A DNA stretch of 64,000 nucleotides from Clavelina lepadiformis (Eukaryota; Chordata; Ascidiacea; Aplousobranchia; Clavelinidae), in contig NC_135246.1 of the NCBI RefSeq assembly GCF_947623445.1, forward strand, positions 9,779,856-9,843,855. The letters are read 5' to 3'. The stretch's first letter is position 1. Every line of letters begins with the position of its first letter. The notes beneath the pieces were generated by a model, which saw only the letters and a list, made by a program, of their open reading frames with translations, ran no database searches and had not been told where the DNA came from. Made by a program: the position numbers and the translations under genes. This document shows, one piece after another, positions 47,150 through 60,910 of the stretch.

Positions 47150-49895
47150 ACTTATATTATGAAATGTTTATCCGCACAATTTTAATTATAATCGATATCT
47201 CTATATTTTATTGCCAAGTCTCAGTAAGTAATACGCCATTATATTGGTTATACTGAATACGCCAGTGGTTTCGTTATTCCTGAATGCACTCAAATTTTGT
47301 AAGAAACTTGGAGTTGAAGCTTTTAGTTCGTCAACCGTTATGTTTGTAAGTTTGGGCACAATTTTATGCACTTATTTTTGATAAGGAACTGCAGAGCCTT
47401 CTTTCCGGAAAACTAAGAAACTTCAGTATTTGGCCAACTCAAAATTTACCCTTTTTGCACAATCGACTGTTTGTTAAGGTGGTTTTAAATACGACATGTG
47501 TAAAATTTTATAACGCTATTCAAAAATATGCAGTAAACTCCAAATCTGTTATTTTCTCAAGTGAAAAGAACTAATTTGACCTTTGCTCCGAAAACTTTGG
47601 TTTAAAAAAGTTCATGTTTTGATAAATTAAACAAAAAAATTTTCAAGAAACTTCAGTCACAAAATTTGTGAACAGTGATTAAGAAACTAAAGGCCAAGTC
47701 ATTACAATCACTTACCCAAGATTTCTTATACAAAAATGTTGTATATGTTTTCTAATTTATCTAGATGCAAACTTAGCTCATATATCAAGTCTTGTGTTAC
47801 TATAAAACGAATTGCCGTGTTCAGTTTTGAGAACAACGGAATTGAAGTTTACTACTAATTTTTAAATATAGTCATCAATTTTATGCATGTGCTGGTGTTA
47901 ATAAATTAAAGATGACGCAACTATTACCATGCTTGTCTCAAGCGCCAGTTATCAAACATGTTTATTTCCACCAGCTCATGTGTTACATCGTAAATTATCA
48001 ATATTTTTTGTCAAATTTGGCTTGTGTGTTATCGTGTGTCTTTTATCGCTTGGTTGCGCTCGTGGTTAATGTCGTGCTGCAAATCGTATTGTACCGTGTA
48101 GCCTTTTGAAAATTCTATATTGAGCCTTCATTTAAGCTGGAGTTGATGCCAAGCAGGTATTTTTTTAGATTTTGTGAAGCTAATCTGTTAACCAACAACG
48201 ACCTGGTATTTAGTGCATTTAATCATTTATATGTATATCTTATCTTATAGATGCACTGCAGAAAGTTTTAAGCTATCATGTGATAATATTGGATTAAGGA
48301 CTACGTTACACTTTTATTGGATTTAAGTTATATGCTGTTGTAAAATTACATTTCGGTGAGTTTTTTGTGCATATATCTTGCAATGATATTATTATTACCT
48401 TTTTTGGGTGTTTGTTAACTTCTTAACGGTCAATATTCTTTCTAAACCTATTCATTTTCACATTTGTGTACTGTATATAGTTACTCCGAAGAACATCGGC
48501 CATTGTTAGAATTTAATCGTACCTGGTCCGAAAAACATTGGATATTTATTTGTGCGTTTGCTACATATGTTACCGGCTGTGTTTGGTATACGCTTTGGTG
48601 TGCCTTTTCTGCGTTTTCATACGTTTTGTTTTAGTTTGTAGAAAACCATGCACTCGTGCAGTTTGTACTGAAAGACGTACCACCAAAATACAGTGCCGCT
48701 TACACGATCTGCTACAAGTGATTCTGGAGAGTAAACCTTAGGTCTAAGTTACATGTTCACATGTTACCTAAAGTTACAAATAGAAAAACTAAAACTAAAA
48801 CTAGAACTAGGCTCTAGTTTCGACAGGCAGTGAGTTTCCTGGATCTGTCTTGTCTGCAAGAGTTTTCGATCTTAAGATCATAATCAAACCCATTTCTTGT
48901 GTAGCGCCTGTTACTATCGACCATGATACATTTTTAAGCGCTACAACATGGTTGCTGGTACGGTAGCGAAGCGCTCAGCTCTTAACAATGAGCACCCTGT
49001 TTGATAGCATCAATCGGCGCTTCATGTAGGCATTGCATATGGAATGCTCGTGATGAACAGCTTTATTCAGGATATAACTTACGATAACAAAACTAAATAA
49101 GAAAAAAAATAAAAATTATGTGTGCCTCTTAGGACTTGCACAAAAACATTTCGATAACCGGTGTTTGAGCAATGCCGCTGCGAGCAATCAACTCGAAGTT
49201 TAAGTCGTGCGAAGAATTAAAACTAAAGTGTAGCGTATAGAAATATGGTACAACAAGTATTTTATGATCTTCTTTATAAATTAAATACAAACATGTGAAA
49301 ACTACATTATACAGTATTATTACATAATTTTATTAATGTGCTTATTTTGAAATGTTCAAAGCCTTATGAAATATTATCATGAAGTAACATGATAAAATAC
49401 AATAATAAACAAAAATGTTTATGTCATTTTAAACTTTTTTATCCTAATTTTATGAATTTGCAGTTTTATTTGATAATGATTAACAAATCATAAATTACAT
49501 AAATTAGGCCTTCATAAAACCGTGAATTGTGTTTTATGGTTAGTCTTTATACCGGTAGTAGACAAAAGTTATATCTCTATAGCAGGATCTTAAAAAAAGT
49601 TTAAACTTTGGGAAACCACCTGATAAAAAACTACATTTGAGCGCGAGAATGTTTTTTCTTTCAAGATTAATACTGTGATAAATCACTTACCCGAAGTTGT
49701 TCTGTTCTCAGGTCTTGGCCAAGATTTATTTAAAAAAAATTTGTTTTGAGTATTAAAGATCGCAACAACCCTTCGAAGTAGCCGTTGATTTCATTTGTTA
49801 AAACTGGTTTAAATAACTGTATATGATTTAGTTTGGCCCACCAAACCGCAGCCTATCTTGCTGTTATAGTTCAACTGTATATAGGCTTGTGCAGT
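47150..49895. other. Intergenic region upstream of TONSL
   Basis: No supported gene. Open frames at 47912-48109 and 48538-48741 (+) are low-complexity hydrophobic translations of AT-rich DNA. A weak tRNA-like fragment lies at about 48955-49040. The TONSL promoter should lie near 49800. Confidence 0.5.
48955..49040 (+). mobile_element. Weak tRNA-like SINE fragment
   Basis: The segment around GGTACGGTAGCGAAGCGCTC, followed by a B-box-like CTGTTTGATAGC, resembles the head of the SINE at 18669 (GGCTCGGTAGC ... GTGTTCGATACC). The SINE body is not visible downstream. This may be a decayed head or a different tRNA-derived family. Confidence 0.35.
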
Positions 49896-52800
49896 ATGGA
49901 TTATTCAAAGGAAATAAAACGTAAGTTAGTTTTGAGAATGTGCGATATATGTTGGTATTGAATCATAGTGAATATTACTTGCACCTCTGTTAATTGCTAC
50001 TTGCATCTACCATATTCAGATTGTATTGGACTATCATATTGCTGATCTTTTGAAGTCGTTCTGGCATTGACATATAAGTTTGTTGTAGTTTACACTGCAA
50101 TTGCTAACCTAAGTTTTTCCAGTTGCATAATAACAAGGGAAAGGCTATTGCACAAGCACTTAAAAACCTAGCTTTTTGTATAATGTGTAACTACCGTAAG
50201 TAAAACTGCCTATAGTTATGTGTATATTTTATTTACTAACAGGTTATCTGAAATTGAGAACTAAAGCACAAAAGGATAGGAATATAGTTGAAGAATCGAA
50301 TTGCTGCAATGTACTTGGAGATCTGTATTTAAAACAAGGTTTACTTCTGTTTAGGCAATATGAAGTACATAAATTACTCATCAGGGCTGTAATATGAAAG
50401 TGTTTGAGGGCCTATAGCATATGACCACATTGCTTAAACAATGAAAGGTGCATGGATAGTCTATTAATTATTTAATGATGTTGTGAAATAAAAATGTTAA
50501 AATGAAATACACAAACTTTATTCTTCAAACATACGTAGAGCGTGATACATGGGGCACTGCGTATCTCTTCGTAATCAATATTTATCTCAATATTTGTATT
50601 TGTACCACTCAAGAAAGTTAGTAACTGAGTAGTGTCCGATGCTTTCTTTTTAAGCCAAAGAAATAATCTAATTACGTCTGGTTTGATTCCTCGATATTTC
50701 CCTAACATAGTTATGATGATAGCTCATCAGTTCATCTTGCAACAATGTCTAGAAAAGGCAAAGATTGGCAAATTTTTTCTTCTTTCCGGGATGAATATGT
50801 TATAAAAATTTCTTGACATGTGCAGTTTTTATCAAACCCCTTTTTGCAAACTCACCACTCAACATTTCATTATGATTAACTATTAATTACATATATATTA
50901 AATATTATTAATTTAATTATTACTATTATTGTTATTACAGTATTACTATTATTACTAAATATTATTATTATTATTCAGCTATTAATTAAATATATACCAC
51001 AAATACTTCATGACTAGTTTTGCTGATGTTTTCATTTGCCTCAATTGCCCAGCACTGGTGAGCATCACTTTTTCAGCGCAATCAACAACCTGATACCTAA
51101 TCTTTTGAAAATTTGTACAAGTCCATTTGCATAAAGTTTTGTTTTGCCTTAGAGCAACAGTTTTGTTGTAAATTGCCAGGAGATGGTTGCTGCACTATTC
51201 ATTGAAAATAGATTGTGATGTCTGCCATTCTTTGCCTCCTTCACTGTTAGCTTTCCTTTATTACTTGCTGTAAACACAATTACTGCCACTATCACACTGA
51301 TTACAGTACTAAACCATTAAGTCCACTCTCATTTACTCAAAGCTGGTAAACATTTTCTTGTCCCATTTTCAAAGCTATTACACAATAACAGGCATCAATT
51401 AAAAGCTCAATTATGTGCTAAAATATCATGCTTGGATTCCAGTAGTTAAATTTTTAAATAAACATTACCATCTTGAAAAAACAAAAACCACCATAATTTC
51501 GAAAAAGAAACTGCATTAACCTGATATGATCTATGTGTAGCACCATGTGACTGCAAACGAAATGTTTACATGCAATTTTAAAAACGGTGAGGGCCAAGTA
51601 AATTTCCTCCTCAGGTTGTGGTTGGCTTGCATTCTCGAATTTTGATATGCATTTACTAAAGTATGCCATACACCTGAGATGACATTTTTTCATGTGACAG
51701 TTCTCAGTTCTTCGACATATATACTATACTATAATAGACACTATTTTAATGTTAATAATATATGTGCATGTGTTTTCTTGGTTTTTTTGAGTTCATTACA
51801 TTAGATTCATTACATTTTCAATGCTTGCAGAAAATCATGAAGAAGCGCTGCTTATGCATACAAGCGAGTTAAAACTGTGTGAGGTTCTAAAGGACGTAAC
51901 AGGCCAAGCTATTGCAAATAGAAAGGTATATGTATACCATAAGTTGAGTCGTTTGGCTAACGATTTTTATGCAAATTAATGCACTTCGTTTTAGCTCGTT
52001 TTGCTGTGATAATAAGTATGCATAATAAGTATATACACATTTTGCTTGATTAAAAGCTGATTAAATTCTATACGGAATGATTTTTAGAATTGAGCACCAC
52101 AGTAGCTGCCCTTGATTAATGGGCACATGAAATAGTGCAAAAATTTAACAGACTTGAAGTGTCTCACACCTTTCACACTGACTCAAATCACACTGCTTTA
52201 TACGATACATATAGATTATAGATTAGCAACCAGATTAGTGTCAGGTGAACATGTTAAAACTCTATCAGATCTGTGATATTATCTACAACTTAACACCCAC
52301 GGCGTTGGATTTGGAAAATGTAGTCTTATCAACAAAGAAGAGAGCTGACAAATTGAGATTAGCTTACTCTAAATAACTGTTGATTAACAGGATTAGCAGC
52401 ACATTAACTGCTGTACATATGGTATTGGTTAAGTAAAGTTATTAAGGCAAGAAAAAAAAGTAGCTGCCCTGGATTAGAGGCTACATAAAATGCTTTCAGT
52501 AAAGAATAATAGTCGTAGCTTCTATTCGAATAAATGTCGTAGTAAATACCCAAATTGTCTGTTAGGAAAATAACCTCATTAGTTTTCAGTCTTTTTTTTT
52601 GTTTCCTATAAATATTTTTAACTTTCTCTTTCCAATATCTTGCTCTTAAGACTTACTCAGTATTTTGAGCAAATGTCGTGAAGATCTTTGGATAATTCTA
52701 TGACTTTTTCACTAATTGTATTAAGTCATAAAATAAGCTTGTCATGTACCATATATGTTTAATATAAAATGTAAATAGACTACTAACAGCTTTCTTCAGT

Positions 52801-55800
52801 CCTGTTTTTGTTTGACTCATGTTTTTATTTTATGTTTACAACTTTAGGATATTTTTTGTTAAATACTTGTGTATTAGCAAATTTCAGTACATATTAGTGT
52901 CAATTAATTTTAAATAATCAATTAATGTTTCACAGATTGGAGATGTATACCTTGCATTGGAAAACTACCAGAGAGCAATCAAGCATTACAAAATGTATCT
53001 TCGCTTAGCAGCTCAGGATTCTGTTGAATTGCAAAGGGCAAACACCTCGCTGGGACGATCTTATCTGGAATATTCAAAGACTTTAGAAAACAGAGAAGAA
53101 TCACGCAAAGCACTACAAAAGTAAATTAATTTTTTTCTACGTCTGCAATTTATTATTTTAAACTGAAACAACATCTGCATTATATTGCTAATACATGCAC
53201 CAATGTTAGCATAGCATAATTTAGATTATGCTTGCGTATAGCTTAGGTTAAGGTATTAAGCTGCTTAGCTTAATATTTAGCTTAGTTTCAGATTACGCTT
53301 GAACCATTTTGCTTCGCTAGATCCATTGGCTTTCTTGATGAAAGTATGAGTAATGTGGCAACCTTGATGGAAGAAGGAACAGTCAACAAAAAAGAAATCA
53401 TTGGAATGAAAATTAGAAGCTTACTCAATCTGGGACTTTGCTTTTCGTATCTCTCTGGCATCTCTAGAGTCGAAGACAAAAACAAGTCTAGCACCAAAAG
53501 CAAGGATTATCTTCAGAAAGCCCTCTACCTGTCTCAGTAAATGCTTACTCAACACTCAACAGCATAACATGCACGATGCATTAGACTTGATTTTTGTGCT
53601 GTGACATTATTTGGTTTATCAGTATGGTATTTATTTAAGCTTAAATTACCACAGTTGGTCTGATATTTGAGTTCTAAAATTGAAATTGAAAAATTGAAAT
53701 TTCTTAAGATTTTGAAAATATATCGATTTCTGTCTAGCATACTTTAGCGCTTTGTGTCAGTCACTACATTGACTGAGTTTGCTTTAAACTGAAAATACAT
53801 TTTATGCAAAATGTAAAGATTTCTTTTCAAAGTAAGGTGGTTAACAGGAAAGTAAATATTACCTTTAAAACTATTTAGGAGGTACGAGTTCGATGAGGAA
53901 CGATGTTTGGCAAACCGAATATTAACTTTGGTTAATATTGATGGAAAGCAATATAGTGCTGCTGCGAGGAGTGCAGAGTGCGCTCTTCAGATTGCTAGAA
54001 AAATTCACAGGAAAGATGAAACACTTCTAGCTCTGGAATTAGCATCTGAAGTAAGTCACTTTTCTTTGGAATTTTCAATTAAAGTGTTTTAGATTTTATA
54101 TCAATCGATGTTCATATCCACATATTCAGGCTTACCTTTTCATGGAAAACCTCCAGGCAGCAAAGTCTTATCTTAAAGAAATCTACAAAAAATATCCAAA
54201 ACAGCGCAACGAGGTTGAAATGAAACTCAAAACAGGTAACAAGTGTTTGCACATTATTCTTTCGTTGAAACAAGCGCAAGTTTATTTACTTCTAACTCTT
54301 GTTATATGAAACTTGCACTAAATTTTTTTTACTGGCATAGTATAAATCATTTTAGTTTGACAAAAGCTTTTATATTTCAAAACATTTTCAACAAAAATTT
54401 TTTCAGTAATAAAGTTGTACCATCTTCAAAAGGAGATTGCTGCTTCAAAAGAAAATCCCCAGAAAGAGTATTCATTGCACGAAGCTTTGGCGGATGCTTT
54501 TTGCAGCATAGGAAGTTTTTACCCTGCTATTAAACACTACAAAATGCAGGTACGACTTTTACATCATCTGTTTCTCATATATATGTTTAAAATTTTGTAC
54601 GTTTGATGAAAGAACTGTAGCATCTTGAACTTTAATGCATGGTAGGAAAAACTTTTGCCAAAGTTACCCAATGTCAGCTCAAAGCAAAGAACTGCTGTTT
54701 ACTTCTCAATTGCATCTACTTTGTCTGATGTGAAAAAATATGATGAAGCGATTTGTTACTACTATAAAGATATAGAATCAAGCATTGAAGAAAATGAAGT
54801 GAGCACTTCTCAGAAATTTTATTCTCTTTCAGTAAATCTTAAACAACTTTTTAGAATTTTTTTACTTATTGATTACATGAATATTGTCTTGTAATATTTT
54901 TATTTGCGACAAACCAAGACACAAGACAAAATATTTTCAAACTATATTGACCGATAATTTGTACATACACTGGTTACAAGTTTATGAAATCACATTTCTT
55001 TAAAGTCAATATACATATACAAAGGGAGTTAGGCGATAAAGCATATTGACTGTATGAATAAAAATAATACTAGGTTAAAATTTGCAAGATTTTACACAAT
55101 TTTTCAATGTCATATTTGTAGACACTTGTTTTGTTGTTTTCCTGTACTTTTCTACCAAAAACTGATTTTGTTTATTGCATTTATATTTATTTGGGTTTAA
55201 AAAGGTTCATTCTCATGAACGATAGCATTTCTATGGCATCAAATTTGGTATTTTCTGACAGGAATTAAAAATATAACAACATGAATATTGACATTGTTAA
55301 AAATGTTAAAAAATTGTTTGTTAAATTTTTAAACATTATACGAGGGATGAGTTGAAATTTAAATTGCTTGGATTTGTGAAGTTTAAACACTTGATTAAAG
55401 TTGATTAAGTATTTTATTACCAGTAATACTTAAAATGACTTGTGAGTGCTACTGCATAATTGACATTAAATACTATTTATTTAATTTTCTGTTTGTAGCG
55501 TTCCAAAACATTTACACATATAGCTGGAGCTATGGAAAAAAATGAAGCTTCTTATGAAGAAATTGAGACAATCTATGTGAAAGCATTAGAGTGTGCTGAT
55601 GCATCAAAGGATGATTTACTAAAGGTTGATTTTTGATGGAAGCATCATTCCTAAGATTTCATGTCATTTAACTGTACTTCAGAAACAATTGTTGGCTAGG
55701 CAGTTTAGTGGCAGAGCCTAGGCCTTAGACTTACAGCGTCTGACTTGCAATTAAGTGATTTCAGTTTTGATACCTGGTAGGAATACTCAATTTTTGGTAT

Positions 55801-58800
55801 GCCTTAAAGCAAGGTATTAACAACACTTGCTCCTTTTTAGTTGTGCTGGTAAACAATGACAAATTCGACAAGATCTCATAAAAACAAGCAATTTCATAAG
55901 ATTGGAAACAAAAAATGCATACAAACAAGCTTAGTTACTAGGATTTAAGTAGAGTAAAATGATCACCAAGACTACAGTATCGTTATCGTTGAAGACTTAG
56001 AATGACCTAAAAATTCCGATAGCATCCCGTTTATGCTTTCAACTTCCCATTTTTCATTTTTGAACATAATTATTTTCTTTTTTTGAAATGTGTAGAAAGT
56101 ATTTTGTTTTGCAGCTACAAACTCTTGTTCCATATGAAGAAATGCAAAGAAACTTACAAAAAACAGATAAAGCTTTTGAAACGAGGCAGAAAATTTCTGA
56201 ATTGGAACTGAAGTTGGGTGTTATTGCTGATGAAGCAATGTGTGAAAACGAAGATAGTCAGAACTCATGCTTCTTACAAGATATTGATGAACTTTTTGAG
56301 GCAGAAATGACTACAAATGAAGGTAAAGTGCGATTTCTTATTGTGAATAGCTGAAACTTAAGCATAAATCTTTAGTTGGTTGGTGTATGGAAATCAACAC
56401 TTGATTAATGGTTTACTTTCTAAGATGTTGAAATGGATACAATGGAAGATGGTGATACTTCCCGAAGAAGAAGAAAGACAAATTTCATAAAGACAAACGA
56501 AAAAGGGGAAACATTGCTACACAGAGTGTGTATCGAAGGAAAACTAAAAAGTGTAGAAGTGCTAGTAAGACAGGTAAAAGGAGCATAGTTACCACTTATA
56601 CGCTTACCTATGAAAGTGAAAAATGCTGAATGCTCTGCTGAAGTTTCTTTCACAATGTACTTTATAAGAATTTAATATTTTTTTCTAAATTTTCTATAAT
56701 CTTTTACTTTTGGACTTAATGCTGGCCTTTTGTATTTATTGTAGCCTGTAAAAATACTTCATTCTTCAATACTTCATTGTCATTTACAGGGGCATCCTCT
56801 TAACCCTCGTGACTTTTGTGGATGGATTCCGCTTCATGAAGCCTGTAACCATGGACACTTAGGTACATGCAGAGTTGCACGCAGCTGTTTTATTCTGTAT
56901 AGCATCTTAGTTTCTGAATAGATGTTATTACTTTTCTATTGTTCTATTAACCTCATGTTACTTACTTCCCGGCTCTACGTTTTTTTCATCCAGATGTGGT
57001 GGACTTCTTGGTGAACAATGGCGCACACATTAATGACACTGGTGGAGAACTCTGCGATAACATCACCCCTATAAATGACGCGGCCACAAATGGACATTTT
57101 GACGTTGTCAAGTTTTTATTGAGAAGTGGCGCTGATCCAAATATTCCCAATGCTCATGTTGGTCAATTCACTCTTAGCAATAGCATATCATATCTAGTTA
57201 TATCATAAAATGTTGATGAAACTTCTGTAACATTGTCGGTAAACTATATGCAGGGAAATACTACTCTGGATTGTCTTGTTAACTATTATCACCGCCATAA
57301 AGAAGATTTGGATAGCGACAGCAAAGAAGAGTATAAAGAACTGTTAGCCACGTTAAAATCCGTATGAAAAATTATTGCTATGTTAACTACACTTACCCTG
57401 TATTCTGACTACACCGTGACCACAAAAGCGGTTGCATTATTTCTTGGCACAGTATTATTTGCAATATGCCTGTCTGCATAGTGTCATCTTACTTGCCGGG
57501 CATAATGCTTCATATTTTTTTCCAGATGCGCAGTACGCAATTTACTAATAGGTCAGTAACGGACTTACCCCAAACCGTTGCAAACTATCCAGAGGAATTA
57601 AAGGAAAATAATAAAATATTGGAATTTCTTGATGATGACTTGCCTGGTCTTCAAAAGGAATCGTTGAGAATTTCTCAAGCATCTCCGGAACATGGCAAGC
57701 TTTCAGATGGCGAGGAAGTAGATGACAACTTTGCTATTATTGAGGACTCCGACGACAATACTATGGATTATGAAGAAAATTATCCTAATACGTTGAAGTC
57801 AGTTGCAAACATTTTAAAAGACGCCAAAAGTGCTAAAACAAAGCGTTTTGGTGGAAAATGTTATTCGTCTAACTCAGCACAATCAAGCAGCATTGGTGTC
57901 GATAAAGTTTTTCTAAGATACGATAAATCTAGAAGAAATTCAAGGTTTGTCAGAACGAAGCGGTCGGAAAGGTCAGGTCCATTTTCTTCGTCATTCTTAC
58001 CTCAGAGCAAAAACGATTGCAGTGAACTTTCTCGATCTGCAACCAACAGACCCACCAAGCAGCCAGCTCTTCTATCAGTAGATGATGATGCTTTGAGCAA
58101 TGATGACTGGCTCGTGCCAGATGATGAAGAGTGTGCAATGGACACTCAACCAGTCAAGCGACATCGTCAATCACATGAAGCAGATGTTCACAAAGACACT
58201 GCAAGTAAACAGAGTTTGGACATCACCTCCCAACCTCCGCTGAACTCTGTTAGTACCATGTGTGTTTATCAACACACTGGTGCTTCGTCCACTCACTTTT
58301 ATCCTCATCCTGAGCACTCACAATCATCTGCAATTCGCTTAAAAGTACAGATCAGTGACAAATCATTCGTTATTCCTGTACCTGGAAGGTGAGATTTTTG
58401 CTACGATTCAGTTAAGTGAAGTTTATTGAATTGTTGCGTTTGTTTACTTTAATAATAGTTTAGATACAAAGAGAACCTTGTTGGTAAAATTAACTAGCCT
58501 GTACAGCTGTAGTTTGTATTGTATATATTTACATTCAGTAATATGTCGTTGATGGAGCTAATGACGCTTTTGTAATCCTTGCTTTTAATTCTCTCACAGA
58601 GACAAGAAAGTCAGCTGGCTTCTTGAAACTGCCGCCAGTCGCTATGAAAAATTGACCCGTCTAAGACCGCTTTTGTCACTGTCTACCAGCGATGGTTGCC
58701 TTCTTGCCCCTGATGATCTCATCTGTGACACGCTCACTTTTAACGACACTGTTGTTGGAAATATATTATCCTATAAAGTTTTGACAATATCTCAGTGTTA

Positions 58801-60692
58801 CGTTGAAAACTGCAAAACCGCGAAGCGCCGTAAGTTTTCTTCGATTGTTTTGCGAGTCTTTTAGGGTAATTTTAAAGAAATATCATGGAAGTGAGAAAAC
58901 ATTGTCACAGAGATCTAAATAGGTAGAAAATTTTAAAGCGTCTGACTTTAAGTCTAGCTGTATAGTTGGCTTGCATGACACGTTATAAACTTGCTGTATA
59001 CTTTTGTTCAGCTATTCTCCCGGCCATATTAAAGGCATGTGAAAACTGCAAAAATTCAAAAACATTCAAGCTGGGAAACCTTGGCTTCTCGCACGAAAGA
59101 CACTTAAAACCATTGGTAGGTAGACTAAGTTAAATTATTGCGTAAAGTTAGCTTTAAGTATACCGTAAGTGATCAGCAAAGTTGTACAATGATCGTATAT
59201 TTTCAGCTTGATTTGGTGTGCTAAAATTAACTTCTGGAAATAAGCTACTGACTTAATAGCAACGCTTTTTAAAAGATACTAAGCTTAGGTCAAGAAGAAG
59301 TCCGTAAGTTCATATTGGCTGGCAACAGACTGGATAAGGACGGTGTCCGCTGCTTTTGTCAATCGATCAGTCAGCCGTCTCCTGAGGTCCGTCCGCCAAT
59401 CGAAGAGCTTGATTTGACTTGCTGCGGTTTGGATAGCGAAGCAATTGGCACACTTGCGGAATGCGAGCCTTTGCATGTCAGTTAAGTTAACATGGGCATA
59501 GCTTGTGAGAATTTCAATGGGTCATTTGAAAGGTTTATTTTCAATTTATTGTTTCCTGTTTGATATTTGTGTATATTTTTGCAGTGCTTGAAGCGTTTAA
59601 ATTTGTCCTTCAACCCCCTTTTAAACGGAGACGGTTTGCGGAAACTACTTTTAAGTTTTAAGTCACTGCAGAGTCTGGTTTTGAAGAAGTGTCTTATTTC
59701 AGAAGATTTCTTCGTTAATTTTGATCCTGCGGAGAACAGTAATTATCACTTTTCACACACAACTGTTAGCGTTCGCCGGTTGGTTAACATTCAATCGATC
59801 AATTTTGATAAATAGGTTTACCAAATCTTGAACATTTGGACATTTCCAAAAATGACGTTGGTTCTTATGGCTTGTTAAAGTGGTTAAGACTACTTAACAG
59901 GACAATTATAAAACGTCTTCATTTCCGTGAAATTTCGAATTCTCAAAGCAACGCTTACGTTGTCGGGTACGTTGTTAAGACTTACTTAAAGAAAACAAGA
60001 TATTGGTGACGTAATGATTTAAGGTAAGATGTTTTTAAATTTTACGTTTGAACCTTAATTTAACTTGCTGTAGCCACTTGCTGACATTCCTTGGAAAGTC
60101 AAGTTCGACGTTGGATTTTATAGACCTGTCAAATAACCACCTGTCCACAGAACAATTAGACCTGCTCAGGTAGGCATAGGATGTACTGCTGACATCACAT
60201 TAATTAATTATTTCCTTCCTCTGTCATGGCACAATGTCGGAGCTGCCCAGTTCTTTGTTGAGTTAACACCGTTTCTGTAAGATTTCTGCTTGTAATAATT
60301 GTTAATGCATTTTTTTGCATGTGACATGTTTCTCACACTTTATACTTAGTTTTAGTTTATTGGTTTACACACAGTTAAGTTGTTCCATAATATGCGCTAT
60401 AAAGTTTATCTAGCGTGCACCTATGTCCTATATGCAACATACCTATTTTAATTTCCACTTATTGCCTTTTACAGACCCGTGATTGGCCTTATTAAGCGAA
60501 TTCAAACTTAAGTTTAATTCGGATCCATCGCTTCCAGGTAATTGTGCGGTTGCTTTGTTCACTCAATGCAATAACTTTTGTGATAAGATAATTGAGCATT
60601 ACTTCAAGGGTAATAAAAAGATCTTGCTTAGAATCTTTAAAAAAACGGTTGGAAAATATCATCAGACAAAATATGGCTATTACAAATTATAG
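49896..60692 (+). CDS. TONSL: TONSL (tonsoku-like), replication-fork repair and histone H4 reader
   Basis: Twenty-three exons: 49896-49920, 50243-50338, 51831-51925, 52936-53120, 53321-53536, 53879-54050, 54130-54235, 54407-54549, 54646-54798, 55499-55624, 56115-56322, 56425-56573, 56790-56862, 56994-57157, 57254-57361, 57526-58388, 58600-58829, 59012-59119, 59289-59476, 59585-59738, 59816-59966, 60074-60169 and 60497-60692. All phases agree, giving 1334 residues (human 1378). TPR repeats fill residues 1 to about 440. Ankyrin repeats lie at about 535-670, with [20 protein letters not shown] keeping the aspartate, tryptophan, histidine, glutamate and asparagine that in human (D559, W563, H567, E568, N571) read unmethylated H4K20. 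A serine/acid linker, a small beta-grasp region ([15 protein letters not shown]) and leucine-rich repeats from about 1010 follow. It works with MMS22L in homologous recombination at stalled forks. The last acceptor is uncertain: a stronger one at 60474 would end the protein 12 codons later at a TAA. Confidence 0.95.
50896..50976 (+). repeat. (ATT)n-type microsatellite in TONSL intron 2
   Basis: An interrupted run of ATT and TAT triplets about 80 bp long, including five successive ATT units near 50960. It lies in the 1.5-kb second intron. Confidence 0.8.
55690..55880 (+). mobile_element. tRNA-derived SINE, copy 2 (TONSL intron 10)
   Basis: The same order of blocks as the copy at 18669: a tRNA-like head with B-box remnant (TTTTGATACCTGG), then AAGCAAGGTATTAACAACAC, TTGCTCCTTTTTAG, a GTGCTGGTAAACA block and AAATTCGACAAG. 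It is more diverged than copy 1. It lies in the intron between exons 10 and 11, in sense orientation. Confidence 0.65.
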
Positions 60693-60910
60693 CTATACAT
60701 AACTAATCGAATGATATCTCTAGTAATGTTATAATTAAAAGGAAATGCAACGTTGTTTTGAAAGCGTTGTAAGAAAAATTTTGTATGTCGTATAGCCACA
60801 CAACGTCAAAATGCGTTTCATAGCGTAATTTGCGTGGACCACTATGTACACATCAAATTTATTAAACAAAACAAAAGCATTAAAAGAATATTCAAGCAAG
60901 GCAGTTTAAA

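Noticed and set aside
48538..48741. Cysteine-rich hydrophobic open frame on the plus strand
   Set aside because: The cysteines come from TGT/TGC in TG-rich DNA; no signal peptide logic and no splice partner.
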